Assembly (NCBI RefSeq): GCF_024707525.1
Contig: NZ_CP062231.1
Coordinates: 3,844,001 to 3,908,000 of the forward strand
Reading direction: 5' to 3'
DNA from: Rhizobium sp. TH2
GTDB lineage: Bacteria > Pseudomonadota > Alphaproteobacteria > Rhizobiales > Rhizobiaceae
Length of the DNA: 64,000 nucleotides
Part shown: piece by piece, positions 53,585 to 62,124 of the stretch
Numbering within the stretch: the first letter of the stretch is position 1
How the letters are laid out: every line of letters starts with the position of its first letter
The notes under the pieces: generated by a model
The model's input: the letters and a program-made list of their open reading frames with translations, nothing else
What the model was told of the DNA's origin: nothing
The model's database searches: none
Program-made: the position numbers and the translations under genes

Positions 53585-54043
53585 TCAGCCCTCCATCGAG
53601 TTGGCGGCATTATGGATCGCCGCTCGAATGCGATGATAGGTGGCGCATCGACAGATATTGCCGGTCATTGCGCCGTCGATCTCTTCGTCGGTCGGCTTCG
53701 GCACCATCTGTAGCAGTGCCACGGCCGACATGATCTGCCCGGACTGACAGTAGCCGCATTGCGGCACGTCAAGCCCGGTCCATGCGGTCTGGATTGCCTC
53801 GGCTTCCTTGCCTTCGATCCCCTCGATCGTCACCACATCGGAGCCATCGATCATCGAGATCGGCGTAATGCAGGACCGTCGCGGCATGCCGTCGAGATGC
53901 ACGGTGCAGGCGCCGCACTGCGCGACCCCGCAGCCATACTTGGTTCCCATGAGCTTTTCGAAGTCCCTGATGACCCACAGCAGGGGCGTGTCGGGGTCGC
54001 CGTCGAAAGTTCGTTCTTTTCCGTTGAGCGTGAAAGTGACCAT
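53585..54043 (-). CDS. Molybdenum hydroxylase 2Fe-2S subunit (IorA-like)
   Basis: A 152-residue protein with two iron-sulfur domains: the ferredoxin-like loop [17 protein letters not shown] (near residue 38) and the helical domain with [12 protein letters not shown] and [12 protein letters not shown]. It has no signal peptide and would be exported piggyback with the Tat-signalled large subunit, as in related enzymes. First gene of the iorAB-cytochrome operon. Confidence 0.93.
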   Translation of the reverse strand: MVTFTLNGKERTFDGDPDTPLLWVIRDFEKLMGTKYGCGVAQCGACTVHLDGMPRRSCITPISMIDGSDVVTIEGIEGKEAEAIQTAWTGLDVPQCGYCQSGQIMSAVALLQMVPKPTDEEIDGAMTGNICRCATYHRIRAAIHNAANSMEG

Positions 54044-54765
54044 GTCCCTGCTTCCTTCTAAAATTGGTGGGTAGCTCGTTCGAGCCGGGTCAGCCGCCCG
54101 GCGCGGTAAAAATTAGACTGGAAATTCGACCGGGACCGTATGTGAACCCATCGCCCGCATGCAATTCAAATTGCAGTGAAGGGGCCATTCAACAAACTCC
54201 GGCAAAACCGCTTGAATGCGGTTGATGTGGTGTTGGTTCCATAGGTCGACAACCCCCATGTCGAATCTGGCAAAAAGCAAAAATAGGAAAATATTCACAA
54301 TTTCTCTTCCCATCCGCAAATTCCCATGCTACATTCCTCCCCGTTCCGTCGTCGGATACGCGGGTGGCCTCACCCGGCGAGACGGATCATGTGCCTTCGG
54401 GCCTGCTCAAGAGGCGGAGCGGCGCGCGGGGCTCATGCAGAGAATGGTTCTCCTCCCGGCTGAAAAAGGCCGGGGCGTGCCTGTGAGGCATTGGAGGCCC
54501 GAACGGAATGCGGGGGTGATGGTCCCGCGAACGCCATGCCAGCGATGGATGGCGGGATATACATCGGAGGCGATCGGAGACTGACAATCTCCGGCCAAAC
54601 CCAGGCCGTTCGGTGACGCAGAGGGACCGGAGTTGCATGGGATAAATGCATAACGGGGCGCCTTGTGGCGCAGCATAAATCAAACAAATAGAGAGGCTCT
54701 ACGAGGCGCCCCGTCCGAAATCTGCCCCAAGCCACGGACCGAAAACCGGCCGCGTGAACGAGGAC
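54044..54765. other. 722 bp gap between iorA-like and FGGY kinase genes
   Basis: No convincing gene. The left part (to about 54350) is AT-rich and holds the promoter of the leftward iorA operon. Between 54360 and 54600 the plus strand is purine-rich with many short GG runs; I looked for RNase P RNA, SRP RNA, tmRNA and common riboswitch cores and found none. The right end holds an 11 bp inverted repeat (54653-54714). An open frame at 54216-54584 does not look like protein. Confidence 0.4.
54653..54714. repeat. 11 bp inverted repeat downstream of the kinase operon
   Basis: ACGGGGCGCCT (54653-54663) and AGGCGCCCCGT (54704-54714) are perfect inverted arms around an AT-rich 40 bp loop that holds a smaller pair GAG/CTC. 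Lies 51 bp after the FGGY kinase stop on its strand. Could be a terminator, a protein site or part of a repeat. Confidence 0.6.
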
Positions 54766-56259
54766 TTATGTCTTGTCGAGCTCAGCCATCAGATGCTTCG
54801 TGCTCAGGTAGAGTTCCTTGAAAATCCGGTAGTTCCTGGCATAGGCGGCATCGGCCATCGGCGCGACCTCGCTCTCGACGGGATTCCAGCGCGTGATGGT
54901 CGATCGATCCGCATCCCCCACGCCGATGGCCGCGAGGCAGGCATCGCCGTAGGAAGCCCCGATCGTCTTCCGCGCCAGGATCTGCCTGAGCCCCGAAATA
55001 TTCGACGTCGCCTCCAGCCAGAGCTTGTTCTTGGTGCCGCCGCCCACCGCCATCAGCCGCTTCGGCGGGCTGCCCACTTCGGCATAGGTCTCGAAAATAT
55101 GGTTGGTGCCGTAGGCGATCCCCTCGATCAGCGCCCGGTAGATATCGCCGCGCTTGTGGGTGAGGTTGAGCCCGAACAGCGTGCCCTTGGCATGCGTATC
55201 ATGGATCGGCGTCCGCTCGCCGGAGAAATAAGGCAGGAAAATCAATCCATTGGCGCCGGCCGGAGACAAGGCCGCCTCCTTGGCAAGTTCGCCGAATGCC
55301 TTGACCGGATCGAGCTCCTTGGCCAGTTCGTCACGGAACCAGTGGGTCAACGTGCCGGAGGTCGCGAGCCCCGACATAGAGGCATGCTGGCCCTGAAACA
55401 TCCACGGCGCATACCACAGCCGCGCATCCCGCACTCGCTCATCGGTCAGCTGGATGATGAAGATCGTCGAGCCATACATGACCATCATATCGCCGCCATC
55501 GAGCACGCCGACCGAGAAGGCCTCGGCGCTCGCGTCGATCGTGCCGCAGATCACCGGCGTGCCAACAGCGAGCCCCGTCGCCTCGGCCGCCTTGGCCGTC
55601 ACATGCCCCGCGATATCCGTGCTCCACAGCAAATCCGGCAACTTGTCGAGATCGATGATGTCAGGCGACAAATCGCTGGTATAGCCAAGCTTGCTGACAT
55701 CATAGAGGGGCGAGAAATTCGCCGCCGTATAGTGATCGATGACGCAATTGCCCGTCAACCGCTGCACGATGAACGTTGTGGCACTGACCACCTTCGCCGC
55801 CTTGGCATAGACATCCGGCCGCTTGTCCTTGAGCCACAATATCTTCGGCCCGACCGATTGCGAGGTCAGCGTATTGCCGCAGACATCGAGCACCCGGTCT
55901 TCGCCGATCTCGGCATTGAGCGCCGCGATCTCATCGACCGATCGCGTATCGACGCCATAGAGCACGCCGTTCATCAACGGATTGCCCGCGGCATCGACCG
56001 GCAGCATGCACGGCCCGATCGCCGATGTGCCAACCGAGCGGATCGACTTCGGATCGATACCGCTCTCGGCGATCAGCTTCTTGGAGATAAAGCAGAAATC
56101 ACCCCACCAGTCCTGCTCGGGATCATGCTCGGCCCAGCCCGGCTGCGGCACCAGCATCCGGTGCGGCCGCGACGCCTGCGCCACGATCCCGCCCGCCTCA
56201 TCGACCAGCACGCCCTTGGATTCGAAGGTCCCGATATCGACGCCGAGATAGTGTTTCAT
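54766..56259 (-). CDS. FGGY-family carbohydrate kinase (xylulokinase-like)
   Basis: A 497-residue sugar kinase. It starts MKHYLGVDIGTFESKGVLVD (ATP phosphate loop with the catalytic-type DIGT), has GWAEHDPEQDWWGDF near residue 45, a C-terminal domain with LPYFSGERTPIHDTHAKGTL and the adenosine loop LMAVGGGTKNKLWLEATSNI. It differs from classical XylB in the central region, and its partners are unusual for xylose use. The start codon overlaps the M42 peptidase gene by four bases (ATGA). Substrate unknown. Confidence 0.88.
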   Translation of the reverse strand: MKHYLGVDIGTFESKGVLVDEAGGIVAQASRPHRMLVPQPGWAEHDPEQDWWGDFCFISKKLIAESGIDPKSIRSVGTSAIGPCMLPVDAAGNPLMNGVLYGVDTRSVDEIAALNAEIGEDRVLDVCGNTLTSQSVGPKILWLKDKRPDVYAKAAKVVSATTFIVQRLTGNCVIDHYTAANFSPLYDVSKLGYTSDLSPDIIDLDKLPDLLWSTDIAGHVTAKAAEATGLAVGTPVICGTIDASAEAFSVGVLDGGDMMVMYGSTIFIIQLTDERVRDARLWYAPWMFQGQHASMSGLATSGTLTHWFRDELAKELDPVKAFGELAKEAALSPAGANGLIFLPYFSGERTPIHDTHAKGTLFGLNLTHKRGDIYRALIEGIAYGTNHIFETYAEVGSPPKRLMAVGGGTKNKLWLEATSNISGLRQILARKTIGASYGDACLAAIGVGDADRSTITRWNPVESEVAPMADAAYARNYRIFKELYLSTKHLMAELDKT

Positions 56260-57359
56260 TGCTCGAAATCATCCCGATCCAGGCTGAAATCCGGACCGAT
56301 ATTGGCGATCGCCGCAATCAGCAGCCGCGACAGTTCCTCGAGATCGGAGAGATCGCAGACCTCAAGCGCCGAATGCGAGTAGCGCATCGGAAAGCCCATA
56401 TCGATCGACGCCACGCCTTGGCCGACAAGTTGGACATAGGACGAATCCGTGAGGCAGCCGATATGCGCGCTCTTTTGAAGCCGCACGCCGGCAGCCTTCG
56501 CGGTGTCTTCGAAGAGACCGACAAGCGCCGGATGCGGGATCGTGCCGTTGAGCGTGCCTCGCCCATGAAACGAGAACATCGCCATCCCAGGCCCGCCGCC
56601 GAGCACGACATCGCCACGGCTGGTCATATCGGGCGTGTCGGATGTCAGGATCAGGTCGATTTGAACAGCAATATCAGGCTGCAGCACTTGAGCCGCCGTC
56701 ACCGCGCCGCGCAGGTTGAATTCCTCCTGCGTCGAGAAAACGATATGTATGGTCGGCCTTGGCACCGTCGCCATCAGTTGCCGCGCGGCCTCCAGCACCA
56801 CCGCACAGCCCGCGCGATCATCAACCGAGGTGCCGGCGATCCGTCCGTCCGCCAGTTCCATCACATGCGGCTTGTAGACGACAGGCGTTCCCACGTCGAT
56901 CCCGGCTTCCCGCACCGCCTCGGCACTCGAAAAGCCGGCGTCGATATAGATGTCCTGATAGGGCACGACCTTGTATTTTTCGTCCTGCCCCGTCGCATGG
57001 TGAGACTTGTGGGCGATGACGCCGGGGATATCGCGACCCTCGCCGATCGAAAAGATCACCGCCTGTGCCGCCAGCGCCCGCTCCGGCACGCCACCCAGCC
57101 GCTCGACCCGGACAAGGCCGTTCTTCTCGATCTTGCGTACAACGAGACCGAGCTGGTCCATATGGGTGAACAGCATCACCGAAGGCGCGCCTTCCCTGCC
57201 CGCTATCGTCGCGATCAGGTTGCCCATCCGGTCGGTTTTCGTCTTGAGCCCGAAGCCCTGCAATTCGGCCTTTAGGTAGCGGCGCACGCGGCCCTCGTAG
57301 CCCGAGAGCCCGGGGATCATCATCAGGTCCGTGAGCCAGGTTTTCAGCCGTTCACGCAT
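56256..57359 (-). CDS. M42-family metallopeptidase (FrvX/SgcX-like)
   Basis: A 367-residue dinuclear metal enzyme of the M42 (aminopeptidase/endoglucanase-annotated) type. Metal ligand regions are LFTHMDQLGLVVRK (His), TSVDDRAGCAVVLEA (Asp) and VFSTQEEFNLRGA (Glu pair, general base), with ALVGLFEDTAKAAG downstream. In E. coli the sgcX gene of this family stands near sgcQ, as here. Its in vivo substrate is not known. It overlaps the kinase gene by four bases and is 3 bp after the BtpA gene, so all three are one operon. Confidence 0.87.
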   Translation of the reverse strand: MRERLKTWLTDLMMIPGLSGYEGRVRRYLKAELQGFGLKTKTDRMGNLIATIAGREGAPSVMLFTHMDQLGLVVRKIEKNGLVRVERLGGVPERALAAQAVIFSIGEGRDIPGVIAHKSHHATGQDEKYKVVPYQDIYIDAGFSSAEAVREAGIDVGTPVVYKPHVMELADGRIAGTSVDDRAGCAVVLEAARQLMATVPRPTIHIVFSTQEEFNLRGAVTAAQVLQPDIAVQIDLILTSDTPDMTSRGDVVLGGGPGMAMFSFHGRGTLNGTIPHPALVGLFEDTAKAAGVRLQKSAHIGCLTDSSYVQLVGQGVASIDMGFPMRYSHSALEVCDLSDLEELSRLLIAAIANIGPDFSLDRDDFEQ

Positions 57360-57362
57360 CGC

Positions 57363-58169
57363 TCACCTGTCCTGCCTGACCAGCGCCATGAATTCCTTCG
57401 CGCGCTCCGGATCGACCGCATTCCAGGTGTGGCCTTCATATTTCAGCGACGAGCCGACGATCACGCCGTCGGCGATCTTCAAAGTGTCGCGCACCGTCGC
57501 ATGTTTCACGCCTGTGTTGGCGAAGACATAGGTGTCGGGCAGCACCTTCTTGACCGCTTCGAGGTCGACCATCTTCGCCGCCTCGCCGGTGATCGTGCCG
57601 GATACCAGCACCGCATCGGGGATCGAGGAGAACACCGCCGACCGCGCACGATCGGCGACGCTGCGCTGGTCGAGCGAATGGGCGAATTCGGCCGAGACAT
57701 TATAGAGCAGCGCCAGATCCTTGCGGCCCAGGCGATCGCGGTAGCGCATCGCGCGGCCCGCATCCGGTGTCCACGGTCCCATGTCGGAGGCATAGGTGCC
57801 AGTGAAGATTTCGCGCACAAAGGCCGCACCCGTGGCGGCTGCAAGCGCGATCGAGCTCTCGGGATCCCACAGAACATTGACGCCGAACGGAATGCGGATC
57901 TCGCCGGCGAGCCGCCCGATCACGTAGGCCATGGTCGCGGTGGAGGCCGTATCGACCTTGAATTCGTAAGGCCGGTCGTTCTCGTTACCGAACATCACGG
58001 CGTCAAAGCCAGCGTCCTGCAAGGCCGCGAGGTCCTTGCGCGCGCCCTCGACCAGAGCCTCCAGCCCGCCCTCGTGATCATGCAGCGGCGAGCCCGGCAG
58101 CGCACCCAGATGCACCATCGCGATCACAGGCTTCCTGGCGCCGAAAATGGCTTTCAACTTATCGCTCAA
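57363..58169 (-). CDS. BtpA/SgcQ-family TIM-barrel protein
   Basis: A 268-residue protein whose family includes SgcQ of E. coli and BtpA of cyanobacteria. Blocks seen are KPVIAMVHLGALPGSPLHDH near residue 14, QDAGFDAVMFGNENDRPYEF, FGVNVLWDPESSIALAAATG and ADGVIVGSSLKYEGHTWN, matching a beta/alpha barrel with a phosphate loop. The reaction is unknown. I place the start at the TTG at 58169, because the ribosome site GGAGGA lies 9 bases before it, inside the longer frame that begins with ATG at 58190. Confidence 0.83.
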   Translation of the reverse strand: MSDKLKAIFGARKPVIAMVHLGALPGSPLHDHEGGLEALVEGARKDLAALQDAGFDAVMFGNENDRPYEFKVDTASTATMAYVIGRLAGEIRIPFGVNVLWDPESSIALAAATGAAFVREIFTGTYASDMGPWTPDAGRAMRYRDRLGRKDLALLYNVSAEFAHSLDQRSVADRARSAVFSSIPDAVLVSGTITGEAAKMVDLEAVKKVLPDTYVFANTGVKHATVRDTLKIADGVIVGSSLKYEGHTWNAVDPERAKEFMALVRQDR

Positions 58170-58327
58170 GATATGATTTCCTCCGGTCATAACGGCGGCA
58201 ACTCTGCCATTTCAAATCCCGGATGTCATCAGCGGAAGTTTGAAACACGATTAAAAACAATTGCTTTCGGGAGACCGACTGTCTTAAATCCCGGCGAAAT
58301 CCGAAGCGGCATTTGGGAGGATAAATT
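58170..58327. promoter_or_regulatory. Divergent promoter region, BtpA operon / aldo-keto reductase
   Basis: About 155 bp between divergent starts. It must contain both promoters and probably shared regulation, but no clear dyad was found. GGGAGG stands 9 bases before the aldo-keto reductase ATG. Confidence 0.45.
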
Positions 58328-59347
58328 ATGAAGATCAGGCATTGGGACCGGCTCGGCAATGGTGGCATCAAGTTCACCGAACTCGGCTTCGGCTGCGCGC
58401 CGCTCGGCAATCTCTACCGTGCCATCACAGACGAAGAAGCGCACAACGTGCTGCAGGCGGCATGGGATGACGGCTGCCGCTATTTCGATACCGCGCCGCT
58501 TTACGGCCTCGGCCTGTCGGAGGTCCGCGTCGGCAATTTCCTGCGCGGCAAGCCGCGCGATCAATATGTGATTTCCACCAAGGCCGGACGCCTGATGAAG
58601 GTCAGCCCGCCGGACCAGCGGACAGGCATCGGCAAGTTCTTCGACGTTCCCAACCGCCGGGAGGTCTATGATTATTCCTATGATGGCGTGATGCGCTCCT
58701 TCGAAGCCTCGTTCGAGCGCACCGGGCTCGACCGCTTCGATATCCTGTTCTGCCATGATGTCGATATCTTCACCCATGGCTCGAAAGAGGCGTCGGATGC
58801 GCGCATCGACGAATTCATGCGAGGCGGCTACTACGCCATGCTGTCCTTGCGCGACCAGGGCGTGATCAAGGCCTTCGGCGGCGGCATCAATGAATGGCAG
58901 GTCTGCGAGACGCTGGCCCGCCGCGGCGATTTCGATCTGTTCCTGCTCGCCGGCCGCTATACGCTACTCGAACAGGAGGCGCTCAACAGCTTCCTGCCGC
59001 TCTGCACCGAGCGCGGCATCGGCATCGTCCTGGGCGGACCTTACAACTCCGGCATCCTGGCGCGCGGACCTTCGGATGACGCGCAATACAACTATGCCGA
59101 TGCGCCGAAGGAGGTCATCGATCGGGTCCGCCGCATCAACGCGACATGCGAAAAGCATGGCGTCAGGATGATCGAGGCGGCGCTGAACTTCCCGCTGCAT
59201 CACCCCGCCGTGGTCAGCGTCATCCCCGGCGGCCAGAGCGTGACGGAGGTCAATTCCAACCGTTCGATGCTGGGCCACGATATCCCGCCGGCACTCTGGG
59301 CGGACCTCAAGGCGGACGGGCTGATGCGGCAGGATGCACCGGTCTGA
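58328..59347 (+). CDS. Aldo/keto reductase (aldose/L-fucose dehydrogenase type)
   Basis: A 339-residue NAD(P)-dependent enzyme of the type that oxidises D-threo-aldoses or L-fucose. The catalytic tetrad is present: Asp and Tyr in CRYFDTAPLYGLGLSEVRVG near residue 55, Lys in VISTKAGR, and His in DILFCHDVD. The C-terminal half has the coenzyme region IPGGQSVTEVNSNRSML. It is divergent from the kinase/M42/BtpA operon, so it likely acts in the same sugar pathway. Confidence 0.88.
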   Translation: MKIRHWDRLGNGGIKFTELGFGCAPLGNLYRAITDEEAHNVLQAAWDDGCRYFDTAPLYGLGLSEVRVGNFLRGKPRDQYVISTKAGRLMKVSPPDQRTGIGKFFDVPNRREVYDYSYDGVMRSFEASFERTGLDRFDILFCHDVDIFTHGSKEASDARIDEFMRGGYYAMLSLRDQGVIKAFGGGINEWQVCETLARRGDFDLFLLAGRYTLLEQEALNSFLPLCTERGIGIVLGGPYNSGILARGPSDDAQYNYADAPKEVIDRVRRINATCEKHGVRMIEAALNFPLHHPAVVSVIPGGQSVTEVNSNRSMLGHDIPPALWADLKADGLMRQDAPV

Positions 59348-59602
59348 GCCATGCCGCGAGCCACATTAACGGTTGAGGAACCGTGTCGCATGCGGCTAAA
59401 AAATATATCATTTTAACAGCTTGTAAAAATGGGTGACTTCTGGCACACAATCCCGGTCGATTTTTTGAAGGCCGAATGGCTTGGCTCCGTTCCCTGAGTT
59501 TTGCTTCCGGACGCGGCCGACCAACTTCCCAGACGAATTTATCGATACGAACGCCAGCTTTCGGCCGGCAAAACTAACGCGTGATATACAAGGATACCCC
59601 AG
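59348..59602 (+). promoter_or_regulatory. cspA promoter and long 5' leader
   Basis: 255 bp before the cold-shock gene. A plausible promoter is TTGAGG (near 59373), 18 bases, TAAAAA near 59397. The remaining 200 bases would be a leader, as in cold-shock genes where the long 5' region folds to control translation. No stable long stem stands out. Confidence 0.45.
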
Positions 59603-59812
59603 ATGAACACTGGCACCGTAAAGTGGTTCAACGCAACCAAGGGCTTCGGCTTCATCCAGCCTGACAATGGCGGCCCGGACGTTTTCGTTCACATCTCCGC
59701 CGTCGAGCGCGCTGGCATGACCACGCTCAATGAAGGCCAGAAGATTTCCTACGAAGTGCTGGCCGATCGCCGCACCGGCAAGTCCGCCGCCGGCAATCTC
59801 CGCGCTGCTTGA
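59603..59812 (+). CDS. cspA: Cold-shock protein, CspA family
   Basis: A 69-residue OB-fold RNA/DNA-binding protein. RNP motifs [15 protein letters not shown] (RNP1) and [10 protein letters not shown] (RNP2) are complete. It melts RNA structure during cold or stationary-phase stress. Rhizobia have several copies; which paralogue this is cannot be told. Strong terminator follows. Confidence 0.96.
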   Translation: MNTGTVKWFNATKGFGFIQPDNGGPDVFVHISAVERAGMTTLNEGQKISYEVLADRRTGKSAAGNLRAA

Positions 59813-59854
59813 TTTGGATTGCGCCGGCCGCCACCGGCAGATCCCTGGAATAAG

Positions 59855-59887
59855 AAAACCGTCCGGGCCAACCCGGGCGGTTTTTTT
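59855..59887 (+). terminator. Rho-independent terminator of cspA
   Basis: AAAACCG-T-CCGGG, loop CCAA, CCCGG-G-CGGTTTT, followed by TTT. Forms a strong stem with one T-G pair 43 bp after the stop codon. Confidence 0.93.
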
Positions 59888-59912
59888 ATGTCGATGAACG
59901 CGAGGTAGCGCT

Positions 59913-60039
59913 CCCGCTTCTCCCCTTGGGGAGAAGGTGGCGGGTCGGATGAGGGGTTCCCCCGAAGCGCGGAGCAATAGGCTGAGAACCCCTCATCGCC
60001 TCGCTATGCTCGGCACTTCTCCCCAAGGGGAGAAGCGGG
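59913..60039. repeat. GC-rich palindromic intergenic repeat, copy C
   Basis: Arms of 24 bp (59913-59936 and 60016-60039, starting CCCGCTTCTCCCCTTGGGGA) are perfect inverted copies, each a hairpin of its own. An inner pair GATGAGGGGTT / AACCCCTCATC adds another stem. Related in style, but not in sequence, to copies A and B. Confidence 0.85.
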
Positions 60040-60076
60040 GCAAGGGGCACCGTCACCTGTGAAACAGCAAGTCCCA

Positions 60077-60700
60077 CTACTGCCTGAACAGGAACTCCGG
60101 CTGCACGCTTTCGGTCTTGACCAGGCGCCCGTTCGGCAGGTCGTTGACATCCATCTTGTAGGCGAAGCTCTCGGGATCGAGGTCCTTCCAGCGCTCGGTG
60201 AGCCTGCGGCGCAATTCTTCCTCGGACACATCGATCAGCACCGTCGTGTCGTAATACTGATGCAGCGTGCGCCAGTCGCCCTTGTTGAGCAGGATGTAAT
60301 TGCCCTCGACAACAAGGTGCCGCACCGTCTGCGGGATCATCCGGCCACCGGCGCGGGCGATTTCGATCGAGCGGTCGAAGACCGGCACGGCAATCTCGGT
60401 CTCGCGGTTCTGCTTGAGACGGCCAAGCATGGTCGCAAAGCCCGACACGTCGAAAGTCTCGGGCGATCCCTTACGCGGGCGCAGGCCGCGCGGCACCAGC
60501 ACCATGTCGTCATAGTGATAGCCGTCCATCGGAAACACGGCCGCCGAACCGGGGTCCGTCGCGTTCAGCGCATCGGCGAGGTCATCGGCCAGGGTCGATT
60601 TTCCCGCACCCGGCGGCCCGGCGATCGCGGTGATCGAGCGGCCCGCCTTGCCGCGTTCGGCAACGATTGTGAGAAGGGTCGGAAGATCGATCGGCTTCAT
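60077..60700 (-). CDS. FrcK-like nucleoside/sugar kinase
   Basis: A 207-residue P-loop kinase. Walker A is AIAGPPGAGKST near residue 26, then FPMDGYHYDDMVLVPRGLRP and the lid region RRRLTERWKDLDPESFAYKM. It resembles the YggC/FrcK group, whose rhizobial member frcK lies in the fructose transport operon, and the pantothenate kinase/uridine kinase superfamily. The start MKPIDLPTLLTIVAERG at 60700 fits the family; the longer frame adds 28 variable residues. The substrate cannot be stated. Confidence 0.82.
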   Translation of the reverse strand: MKPIDLPTLLTIVAERGKAGRSITAIAGPPGAGKSTLADDLADALNATDPGSAAVFPMDGYHYDDMVLVPRGLRPRKGSPETFDVSGFATMLGRLKQNRETEIAVPVFDRSIEIARAGGRMIPQTVRHLVVEGNYILLNKGDWRTLHQYYDTTVLIDVSEEELRRRLTERWKDLDPESFAYKMDVNDLPNGRLVKTESVQPEFLFRQ

Positions 60701-60861
60701 GTGATCCTCGAGCGCTGGGAGAAGCTTGGCACTATCGGAAATCGGCAACCGCTCCGCAAGTGGCGAGTTACCCTTTACGGGCATAGCTGACCCGCGCCAG
60801 TGTGCCTATTCATTGCGTGCGGTGGGATTATGACTATCGGTATCACATTTGGGAGGATGCA

Positions 60862-61875
60862 ATGCGCGTACTTTTCGATCCGGAACCCCGTGCGGCCAAG
60901 GATATTTTTTCGGACGCCGATTATCAGAAATTCCTGTCGACCTACGACGTGATCGCCTGGAACGGCGAGGATCGCGAAAGCTTCTACCGCACCCACCTGC
61001 CGACAACAGACGTGCTGATGAGCCAGCAGCCGATGGAAAGGGCTCAACTCGACATGGCGCCGAAGCTGCGCTGCATCATCAATGTCGAAACCAATTTCCT
61101 GCCCAATGTCGACTACGAGACCTGCTTCCAGCGCGGTATCCACGTCATCGCGCCGAGCTCGGTCTTCGCAGCACCCGTGGCCGAAATCGGGCTCGGCATG
61201 GCGCTTTCCTTAGCGCGCGGCATCCACGCCGGCCATGGCGATTTCGTTGCCGGTAAAGAGCTCTACGGCCTCGACGGCAACCATGAAGCCGAACTGCTGG
61301 CCGGCGCCGATGTCGGCTTCGTCGGCTTCGGCGATCTGGGACGCGCGGTCCACAAACTGCTCGCGGGCTTCCAAACGAAGATCCGTGCCTTCGACCCCTG
61401 GCTGCCGGATGGCGTGCTGAAACGCATGGGCGTCACCCCTGCCCCGCTCGATGAGGTGCTGGCCAAGAGCCGCTTCGTCTTCGTCGTCGCCACGATCACG
61501 ACGGACAATGCCCATCTGCTCAACGCCGAGAAGCTGAAGCTGATGCAGAAGGGCGGCAAGCTGATCCTGCTCAGCCGCGCCGCAGTCGCGGATTTCGAGG
61601 CACTGAAGGAGTTCGCCGGCTCCGGACATATCCAGGTCGCCACCGATGTTTTCCCCGAGGAGCCGGTCGCCGCAGACGATCCGATCCGGAAAGTTCCGAA
61701 CATCCTGTTTTCCGCCCACCGCGCCGGCGCGCTGACCTCGGCGCTGGAGAATATCGGCAAGCTGGCGCTGGAAGACCTCAGTCAGATCGCCAAGGGCCTG
61801 CCGCCGGTCGCCTGCAAGCGTGCGGAGCGCGAGACGGTGATGCGACTCAGGTCGAAGCCTATTGATAAGTCTTAA
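60862..61875 (+). CDS. D-2-hydroxyacid dehydrogenase family protein
   Basis: A 337-residue NAD(P)-dependent dehydrogenase. The nucleotide loop is VGFVGFGDLGRAVHKLL near residue 150, and other blocks are ETNFLPNVDYETCFQRGIHV, LLSRAAVADFEALKEF (active Arg-like position shifted) and LFSAHRAGALTSALENIG with the catalytic His. The ATG at 60862 has GGGAGG 5 bases upstream; an earlier in-frame start at 60802 is less likely. It is divergent from the FrcK-like kinase. The physiological substrate is unknown. Confidence 0.87.
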   Translation: MRVLFDPEPRAAKDIFSDADYQKFLSTYDVIAWNGEDRESFYRTHLPTTDVLMSQQPMERAQLDMAPKLRCIINVETNFLPNVDYETCFQRGIHVIAPSSVFAAPVAEIGLGMALSLARGIHAGHGDFVAGKELYGLDGNHEAELLAGADVGFVGFGDLGRAVHKLLAGFQTKIRAFDPWLPDGVLKRMGVTPAPLDEVLAKSRFVFVVATITTDNAHLLNAEKLKLMQKGGKLILLSRAAVADFEALKEFAGSGHIQVATDVFPEEPVAADDPIRKVPNILFSAHRAGALTSALENIGKLALEDLSQIAKGLPPVACKRAERETVMRLRSKPIDKS

Positions 61876-61881
61876 GAAGGT

Positions 61882-62039
61882 CCCCGCCCCAAACCCCTCC
61901 CCACAAGGGGGAGGGGCTTAACCTGCCGCACAGCCTCGAGAGCCTCCAAAGCTTTCAACGATTGGCGACGTTAAAGATGAGCAATGCCAGCGCCACAGGT
62001 TGGCCCCTCCCCCTTGTGGGGAGGGGTTTCGGGGCGGGG
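61882..62039. repeat. GC-rich palindromic intergenic repeat, copy D
   Basis: Arms 61882-61917 (36 bp) and 62003-62039 (37 bp) are inverted copies that differ by one inserted base; they begin CCCCGCCCCAAACCCCTCCC. The spacer is 85 bp. Occupies most of the gap before glpR and may act as a terminator of the dehydrogenase gene. Confidence 0.87.
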
Positions 62040-62072
62040 TCTAACCGTCTTACGCACACCCACCCGCTTTAC

Positions 62073-62088
62073 TTTCGTTTTTTTCGTT
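62073..62088. promoter_or_regulatory. Candidate GlpR/DeoR-type repeats upstream of glpR
   Basis: Two TTTCGTT motifs (62073 and 62082) stand 9 bases apart, 37 bp upstream of glpR. The same TTCGTTTT core recurs before glpD, which suggests autoregulation by the DeoR-family protein. Confidence 0.45.
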
Positions 62089-62124
62089 CTATCGTGAAGA
62101 CGAAACCAACCACGGCTGAAACGA

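Noticed and set aside
54216-54584. 122-codon plus-strand frame in the 722 bp gap
   Set aside because: Irregular amino-acid content with Trp/Arg/Pro runs, no ribosome site and no domain.
54360-54600. RNase P RNA, SRP RNA, tmRNA or cobalamin riboswitch
   Set aside because: The diagnostic cores (GAGGAAAGTC, GGAAGCAGC, tmRNA acceptor end, GCCACTG box) are absent.
54754-56382. 542-codon plus-strand frame over the FGGY kinase
   Set aside because: Shadow; Arg/Ile/Asp repeats reflect reversed codons.
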